From the NCBI GenBank assembly GCA_002420315.1, contig DIHU01000069.1:1-10401 (forward strand): a DNA stretch of 10,401 nt. Reading direction: 5' to 3'. The notes beneath the pieces are model-generated. The model searched no databases and had not been told where the DNA came from. It saw nothing but the letters and a program-made list of their open reading frames with translations. This document shows, piece after piece, positions 6,414 through 10,401 of the stretch (positions are counted from its first letter, which is position 1; each line of letters opens with the position of its first letter). The position numbers were made by a program, and so were the translations under genes. Origin of the DNA: Akkermansiaceae bacterium UBA5688. Its GTDB lineage: Bacteria > Verrucomicrobiota > Verrucomicrobiia > Verrucomicrobiales > Akkermansiaceae.

Positions 6414-7301
6414 ATGACTGCTTTTCACTCCCGTCGCCAATTTCTCACCACCACCAGTTTCGCAACTACCGCCGCTCTTGCTAGCTCACGCGCCACCGCA
6501 AAGGATATTGGAACCGCAACAGTGTCTCTCGAAGGACGGATTTTTAAGGCAGTTAAGGGTGGAAAGAAAAGAAATGAATCACCTCTCGAATTTTTCAATC
6601 GTCTCAAAACGCTCGGATTTGATGGCGTGGAAAGCGGGAACGCCAAACAGGCCGCCGACTATGCGAAGGCCTCGCAAGAGACTGGGGTGATGTTTCATGG
6701 AATGGTTTGCGGATGGCACTGGGGCACCCGGCTGAGTAGTCCCGATCCTGAAACTCGTGCCAAGGGTCTCTCGATGATGAAGCAGAATATCCAAGACACA
6801 CACCGGCTCGGTGGATCATCCGTCCTCCTTGTGCCCGGAAAGGTCAACGGAGCAAATGAAACCCACGATCATGTCTGGCATCGTTCTATCGCGGAAGTGC
6901 GCAAAGTTCTTCCCCTCGCGAGCCGTCTTGGAGTCCGCGTTTTGATCGAAACCGTTTGGAATGGGTTCTGCGAAACACCCGATAAGTTTCGAGACTACCT
7001 CGATGCATTTGATAATCCGTGGGTAGGTGCCTACTTTGATATCGGTAACATGCAGAAGTTCGCTCCTGCCGAAGAATGGATTCGGACCCTCGGCCACCGC
7101 ACCGTGAAGCTCGACATCAAGGACTGGGGCAAAAAGAACGGATTCTGTCGCCTCGGCGAGGGAGATGTCGACTGGGATAAAGTCCGCGCCGCTCTAAAGG
7201 AAGTCGGTTTTTCAGGATGGGCCACCCGAGAAGGCAGCGATAAAAGTATCGAAGATACTTCCTCCTTGATTGATCAACTAATGATAGGGAAGGAAAAATA
7301 A
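6414..7301 (+). CDS. Tat-exported TIM-barrel sugar isomerase/epimerase-like protein
   Basis: This 295-residue protein belongs to the xylose isomerase-like TIM-barrel (AP endonuclease 2-like) superfamily, which includes sugar phosphate isomerases, epimerases and hydroxypyruvate isomerases. Visible barrel landmarks are GFDGVES (about 68-74), MFHGM (H95), VLIETVW (E179), YFDIGN (D209), KLDIKDW (233-238), LGEGDVDW (247-254) and a closing TREGS (E273). E179, D209 and late-barrel acidic or His residues are the expected metal ligands. The N-terminus reads SRRQFL followed by a hydrophobic Ala/Thr run, a twin-arginine signal, so the enzyme is predicted to fold in the cytoplasm and act in the periplasm. 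That is unusual for a classical sugar phosphate isomerase and argues for a non-phosphorylated sugar or sugar-derivative substrate; this is inference. The ATG at 6414 is chosen because RR falls at residues 7-8. No Shine-Dalgarno sequence is adjacent. Confidence 0.85.
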   Translation: MTAFHSRRQFLTTTSFATTAALASSRATAKDIGTATVSLEGRIFKAVKGGKKRNESPLEFFNRLKTLGFDGVESGNAKQAADYAKASQETGVMFHGMVCGWHWGTRLSSPDPETRAKGLSMMKQNIQDTHRLGGSSVLLVPGKVNGANETHDHVWHRSIAEVRKVLPLASRLGVRVLIETVWNGFCETPDKFRDYLDAFDNPWVGAYFDIGNMQKFAPAEEWIRTLGHRTVKLDIKDWGKKNGFCRLGEGDVDWDKVRAALKEVGFSGWATREGSDKSIEDTSSLIDQLMIGKEK

Positions 7302-7386
7302 GTAAAATTGCCTAGCTCCCACCACCCTTCCTGCATCTGTTGATACTTTAAGAACGGAGCGAAGATGGCTTCCATTTTGTCACAAT

Positions 7387-7412
7387 CGATAGCATTCTGC
7401 TGAACGCTATCG
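7387..7412. terminator. inverted repeat between convergent genes, possible terminator
   Basis: CGATAGC (7387-7393) pairs perfectly with GCTATCG (7406-7412). Inside, TTC (7395-7397) pairs with GAA (7402-7404) around TGCT after one A-C mismatch, giving a stable stem in the 214 bp convergent region. Neither side has a real T-run, so it may be a 3'-end stabilising or factor-assisted structure for the TIM-barrel transcript. A weaker bulged hairpin, GGAGC/GCTTCC at 7356-7373 followed by ATTTTGT, is an alternative plus-strand terminator. Confidence 0.35.
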
Positions 7413-7435
7413 CCCCTCTCTCCTCAGCGGCCACG

Positions 7436-7458
7436 AAAAATGCCGCAAAACTGCGGCA
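7436..7458 (-). terminator. rho-independent terminator of LamG/PEP-CTERM genes
   Basis: TGCCGCA (7441-7447) and TGCGGCA (7452-7458) form a perfect 7-bp GC-rich stem with a four-base loop. Read on the minus strand it is followed directly by TTTTT (7440-7436). It lies 57 bases downstream of the stop codon of the PEP-CTERM gene and is oriented to end that transcript. On the plus strand there is no T-run after the stem, so it should act mainly on minus-strand transcription. Confidence 0.8.
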
Positions 7459-7515
7459 CTAAAATTGGTCAAGCTTGTTGACCTGATCTATCTAATTTGA
7501 GAGAAAGCCTAGGCT

Positions 7516-8451
7516 TCACCGCCGACGGCGTAAAAGCAATGCCCCCCCGAGGAACCAGAGAGCCGTAGTTGAAGGCTCGGGAACATTCACGGCCACAAGG
7601 AACTGATCTGGAGTCAGCACACTGTCGGAATACCGACCCTCGTCAACATACATTTCATATTCACTGTTACCAGTTTTACCAAATCGAATCCCGGCATCTG
7701 GGTGGACATACCCACTGCCGTCCTCGTCAACTAAAGTTCGAGACCCAGAAAGTTCGTAGTCTAGGTAAAAACTTACCTCCTGAGTATCTTGGTTAAAAGT
7801 CATCGCAAGGTGACGCCAGGCTAAGTTGTCGTTGATCCCATCCCCCACAGTTGACCAATCAGCGGCATCACCATAGACCGGAGGACTTGCACCGTCGTAG
7901 GCCTCGTCACTATCAACCCAAATTCGCCGGTCACTGAGAAGATTGTTCCAACCTGCCTGAGCGGTTACATAATTCACATTGTCGCCATCTGGAGTGTCCA
8001 TGCGGACGCGAGGCCGACCAAAAGATCCCTTACTACCATGATCAAAGTCGATCTGCCACTTATCAGGGTTAGCGCCAATTCGGTTGGCAAAGTTATGGTA
8101 GGCTGCAGGTTCCCCTTTGATTTGAATAAACATTTCAAAGGTAAAAGAGGTATTTAGAGCGTCACTATTAGCTGTGTGAATTCTCGAATTTGGAGCTAAA
8201 GAACTCATCGAAAGAGTATTTGCTACCGTGGAGGAAGTAATAGGATCGTAGATGAAGGCCCCAGGCACATTCGAGGAATAGGTCGGACTTCCACCTTTCC
8301 CGTTTTGGTTAAGCCCATTTCCAGAGCTATCTAGGGCGGCATCGATACTATTTCCTGCGACTCCTTCTTCAAGGCGCCAGTATGCGGTTGTTCCTGCCGG
8401 AAGAGAAGCGCTTAAAGCGAGTGTCAAAGGAAGAAATATTAGTTTGTTCAT
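7516..8451 (-). CDS. LamG-like domain protein with PEP-CTERM sorting tail
   Basis: This 311-residue protein consists of a Sec signal (1-20, LSASLPAG), one LamG/concanavalin-like jelly-roll domain (about 23-287) and a PEP-CTERM tail: VPEPS at 290-294, a hydrophobic segment at about 295-307 and RRRR at the very end. LamG landmarks are AYWRLEEG (24-30), FTFEMFIQ, KWQIDFDHG (131-139), AWRHLAMTFNQDTQEVSFYLDYEL (211-234, in pieces) and MYVDEGRYSDSVLTPDQF (267-284). An acidic GDGINDN loop (203-209) resembles calcium-binding motifs. PEP-CTERM proteins are recognised by an exosortase (EpsH family) and processed on the way to the cell surface or extracellular matrix; no exosortase is in this window. 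It lies 20 bp downstream of the large LamG gene, to whose domains it is clearly paralogous, and ends before a strong terminator. The binding target is unknown. The ATG lacks a Shine-Dalgarno sequence, so translational coupling is possible. Confidence 0.88.
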   Translation of the reverse strand: MNKLIFLPLTLALSASLPAGTTAYWRLEEGVAGNSIDAALDSSGNGLNQNGKGGSPTYSSNVPGAFIYDPITSSTVANTLSMSSLAPNSRIHTANSDALNTSFTFEMFIQIKGEPAAYHNFANRIGANPDKWQIDFDHGSKGSFGRPRVRMDTPDGDNVNYVTAQAGWNNLLSDRRIWVDSDEAYDGASPPVYGDAADWSTVGDGINDNLAWRHLAMTFNQDTQEVSFYLDYELSGSRTLVDEDGSGYVHPDAGIRFGKTGNSEYEMYVDEGRYSDSVLTPDQFLVAVNVPEPSTTALWFLGGALLLRRRR

Positions 8452-10401
8452 GAGCTTTGGGTATTAAGGAATTATTTGTATTCGCGGACGCGATAAAAGA
8501 GTCGACCCTGACCTCCTTCAAGATCTGTATCGGTGTATGAAAAAGTAATATCGTCGGCAATCTCTTCTTCGAGAATCTCTAACCAGTTACTTAGATCGGT
8601 AGAGTAATCAAGGCTATAGCGGTAGCCAGGCTTAGAATTCCAAGTGACTGTCGCGCTAGGAGCTGAGGGCTCATACACGACGGAAGTAATAGCGAGTTCG
8701 ACAGCTGGAGCGACGGGAGAATCTACAACCTGCAGGAACTGAATTGGCGAAAGAACCTCGCCAGTATAGCGAACCTCGTCGAGGAAGAGACCGTAATCAG
8801 CATTGGTAAGTTTTCCAAAATCAATGGGGGCCGCCGGGTGGACATAACCGCTTGCGTCGCTATCTGTCAAAAGCCGTGACTGCGAGAGTTGGTAGTCCAA
8901 ATAATAGCTAATCTCTTGGGTCTCTTCGTCAAAGGAAATAGCCACGTGACGCCAGATTGGATTATCATTAATCCCATCACCATCAAGAGACCAATCCACT
9001 GCATCATCGTAGCTCGCGGGCAAACCATCTCCGGAATCTGTATCAACCAACAATCTCCGATCGCCTGGCATGTTGGTCCAGCCTTGTTCACCTGTAACAA
9101 AGTTTGCATTGTCCCCGTCTGGAGTGTCCCAACGCGTCCGCCCCCTTCCATAGCTTCCCTTATTGCCATGATCAAAGTCGATTTGCCAGCGCTGTTCACC
9201 TGCTTCTTGACGGCGGGCAAACGCGTGCCAGTTGCCTGGTTCACCCTCAAGTTTCATGAAAAACTCTAGGGTGAAAGACGAATTAAATGAGGCATCATCG
9301 GTCACTCTCAGTCGAGAATTTGCGATACTCGCATCCAACGAATAAGTGTTGGTCAGCGATTGCCCAGAAAGAGGGTCATAGATAATCGCACCTGGGACAT
9401 CGGTGGAATACCTGGGCTGTCCATTCTGAAATGTAGCTCCATGGAGATCTGAAGTAGCATTCTCTGCTAGAAAGATGTCCCCTCCATCAACCGCATCTTC
9501 TTCTTCCATTCTCCAGTAGCCGACTGAAGCTCCCACCTCAGGAAGGGGCACTCTAAGAAAATCAGACGGAGTTAAAATCGAGTTCGAAAGCCGGACTTCG
9601 TCCATAAGGAGTCCATACTCGGCATTGGTAAGCTTACCAAAGAGAAGGTCCGCAACTGGATGAGTATATCCATCACCCTCGGAATCACTGAGAATTCTCG
9701 ACTGGCTTAGGTTGTGGTCGAAGTAAAATCTTACTTCACCAGTATCTTCATCAAAAGTTAAAGCGACGTGATGCCAATCTTCATCGTCGTTTACTCCATC
9801 TCCTTGAAGGGACACATCTAGCTCATTTGGGTTTGGGCTGGCCGTATCATAAATATAGTCACTAACGTTACCTGTATTCTGGGGACCAACATCAGCCCCT
9901 AGCTCGTCTTTCGCTCCCGTATCTATAAAGACCTTGGGAGCATTTTGGTTTCCCTGAGGGCCCACTACAAAGTTGAAATTTTCATCAACGTCCCGGTCAT
10001 CAACATTATCCGGTTCACCTGCAGGAGTATCCCAGCGACTCCGAATCCGCCCAAAGACATACCCTGGACCATGATCAAAATCGATCTGCCACCCGAGGTC
10101 TCGGGTTTCTCGACGAGTCATGATGCTTTGGTAACTAGGAGGAGCTCCGATATACTTAACAAAAAACTCAACCGTGAAGGAGCTATTAAAAGAAGTATCT
10201 TGAGCAACCGCGAACTGAGAACTGGCAGCCGAGACGTCTAAAGAAAATTTATTTGGCAAGGTCCTGCCAGTGATCGGATCGAAGATTTCCGGGGATGGTA
10301 TATCATCGGAATAGAGAGGATTGCCTCCAGCCACGAACGCATCATTGGTCCCCGCATCAGAAAAATTTACACCTGAAAGGATGCTCCCCCCAACCGCAGC
10401 A
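7591..10401 (-). repeat. three paralogous LamG-encoding units across two genes
   Basis: Homologous units lie at 7591-8385 (PEP-CTERM gene), 8715-9527 and 9549-10401 (large gene, cut by the edge). They align along their whole length at the protein level. Some DNA blocks are nearly identical, such as CATGATCAAAGTCGATCTGC near 8038 and its counterparts near 9168 (one change) and 10069 (one change), and TCTGGAGTGTCC near 7989 and 9119. This points to duplication within the locus followed by divergence. Confidence 0.8.
8472..10401 (-). CDS. multi-domain LamG-like secreted protein (N-terminus beyond window)
   Basis: The frame is open to the window edge, giving 642 visible residues; a GTG at 10332-10334 is internal, because the 22 residues upstream of it (AAVGGSILS and on) align with the matching part of the next repeat. 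Two LamG/concanavalin-like units are visible: about 1-282 (incomplete at its start) and 293-556, the latter opening VGYWRMEEED. Shared landmarks are SFNSSFT, WQIDFDHG, HVALTFDEDTGEV/HVAISFDEETQEI, SGYVHP or DGYTHP, MDEVR/LDEVR and the acidic GDGVNDDED/DGDGINDN loops, possibly calcium-binding. Residues about 563-642 form a small beta-rich, fibronectin III-like C-terminal module (TVTWNSKPGYRYSLDYSTDL, LFYRVREYK) of a type common in Verrucomicrobiota secreted proteins. There is no PEP-CTERM tail, unlike its downstream neighbour. Unit 1 carries an insertion of roughly 25 residues before the GDGVND loop. It is probably a surface or extracellular carbohydrate-binding or adhesive protein; the ligand is unknown. 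Confidence 0.85.
   Translation of the reverse strand, partial: AAVGGSILSGVNFSDAGTNDAFVAGGNPLYSDDIPSPEIFDPITGRTLPNKFSLDVSAASSQFAVAQDTSFNSSFTVEFFVKYIGAPPSYQSIMTRRETRDLGWQIDFDHGPGYVFGRIRSRWDTPAGEPDNVDDRDVDENFNFVVGPQGNQNAPKVFIDTGAKDELGADVGPQNTGNVSDYIYDTASPNPNELDVSLQGDGVNDDEDWHHVALTFDEDTGEVRFYFDHNLSQSRILSDSEGDGYTHPVADLLFGKLTNAEYGLLMDEVRLSNSILTPSDFLRVPLPEVGASVGYWRMEEEDAVDGGDIFLAENATSDLHGATFQNGQPRYSTDVPGAIIYDPLSGQSLTNTYSLDASIANSRLRVTDDASFNSSFTLEFFMKLEGEPGNWHAFARRQEAGEQRWQIDFDHGNKGSYGRGRTRWDTPDGDNANFVTGEQGWTNMPGDRRLLVDTDSGDGLPASYDDAVDWSLDGDGINDNPIWRHVAISFDEETQEISYYLDYQLSQSRLLTDSDASGYVHPAAPIDFGKLTNADYGLFLDEVRYTGEVLSPIQFLQVVDSPVAPAVELAITSVVYEPSAPSATVTWNSKPGYRYSLDYSTDLSNWLEILEEEIADDITFSYTDTDLEGGQGRLFYRVREYK

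Noticed and set aside
8889..9269. 126-residue plus-strand frame opposite the LamG gene
   Set aside because: It lies antisense to a LamG unit with clear domain motifs; the open frame reflects base composition.
10332..10334. GTG as the start of the large LamG gene
   Set aside because: The frame stays open to the window edge, and the residues before the GTG align with the equivalent stretch of the next LamG unit, so the true start is beyond the window.
1..10401. CRISPR arrays, tRNA/rRNA genes, insertion sequences, toxin-antitoxin or phage-defence genes
   Set aside because: No regularly spaced short repeats, cloverleaf-like sequences, transposase motifs or terminal inverted repeats were seen; all long frames are explained by the listed genes.

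Overview
The window looks like a chromosomal stretch from a member of the PVC group, most likely a (marine?) Verrucomicrobiota. This is inferred from the protein types seen together: two formylglycine-type sulfatases, a CxxCH cytochrome-type domain fused to leucine-rich repeats, Tat-exported enzymes, LamG-like concanavalin-fold repeat proteins, and a textbook PEP-CTERM tail. Most start codons have no Shine-Dalgarno sequence. No rRNA, tRNA, CRISPR array, transposase or phage gene is visible.

Layout. At the left edge a Tat-exported metallophosphoesterase (13-897, minus) is divergent from a plus-strand run: an SGNH/GDSL hydrolase (978-1655), an arylsulfatase-like sulfatase (1750-3453), an iduronate-2-sulfatase-like sulfatase (3477-4967), a cytochrome c-type/LRR fusion (5144-6148) and a Tat-exported TIM-barrel sugar isomerase/epimerase-like protein (6414-7301). 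Only the two sulfatases are tightly spaced (23 bp). The 94, 176 and 265 bp gaps leave room for separate promoters or terminators. A convergent intergenic region (7302-7515) holds a clear minus-strand terminator. Beyond it lies a minus-strand pair of paralogous LamG-like genes: a large multi-domain protein that runs off the right edge (8472-10401, partial), followed after 20 bp by a single-domain PEP-CTERM protein (7516-8451).

How the genes may work together. All of the complete proteins, and probably the partial one, carry or are expected to carry export signals, so the products act in the periplasm or at the cell surface. Two sulfatases plus an SGNH esterase-type hydrolase suggest removal of sulfate and possibly acyl groups from a sulfated polysaccharide. 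The TIM-barrel protein could act on a released sugar. This is inference: no glycoside hydrolase, lyase or transporter is in the window. The LamG pair looks like a separate surface-protein unit, with one member sorted by an exosortase that is not encoded here.

The window resembles ordinary PVC accessory content rather than an obviously new system. The points most worth a second look are the cytochrome-LRR fusion, the three-copy LamG array with different C-termini, the Cys-x-Ala-x-Arg sulfatase variant, the paired TTCCTAGG repeats in the divergent promoter, and a hairpin that would bury a near-perfect Shine-Dalgarno sequence lacking an adjacent gene.
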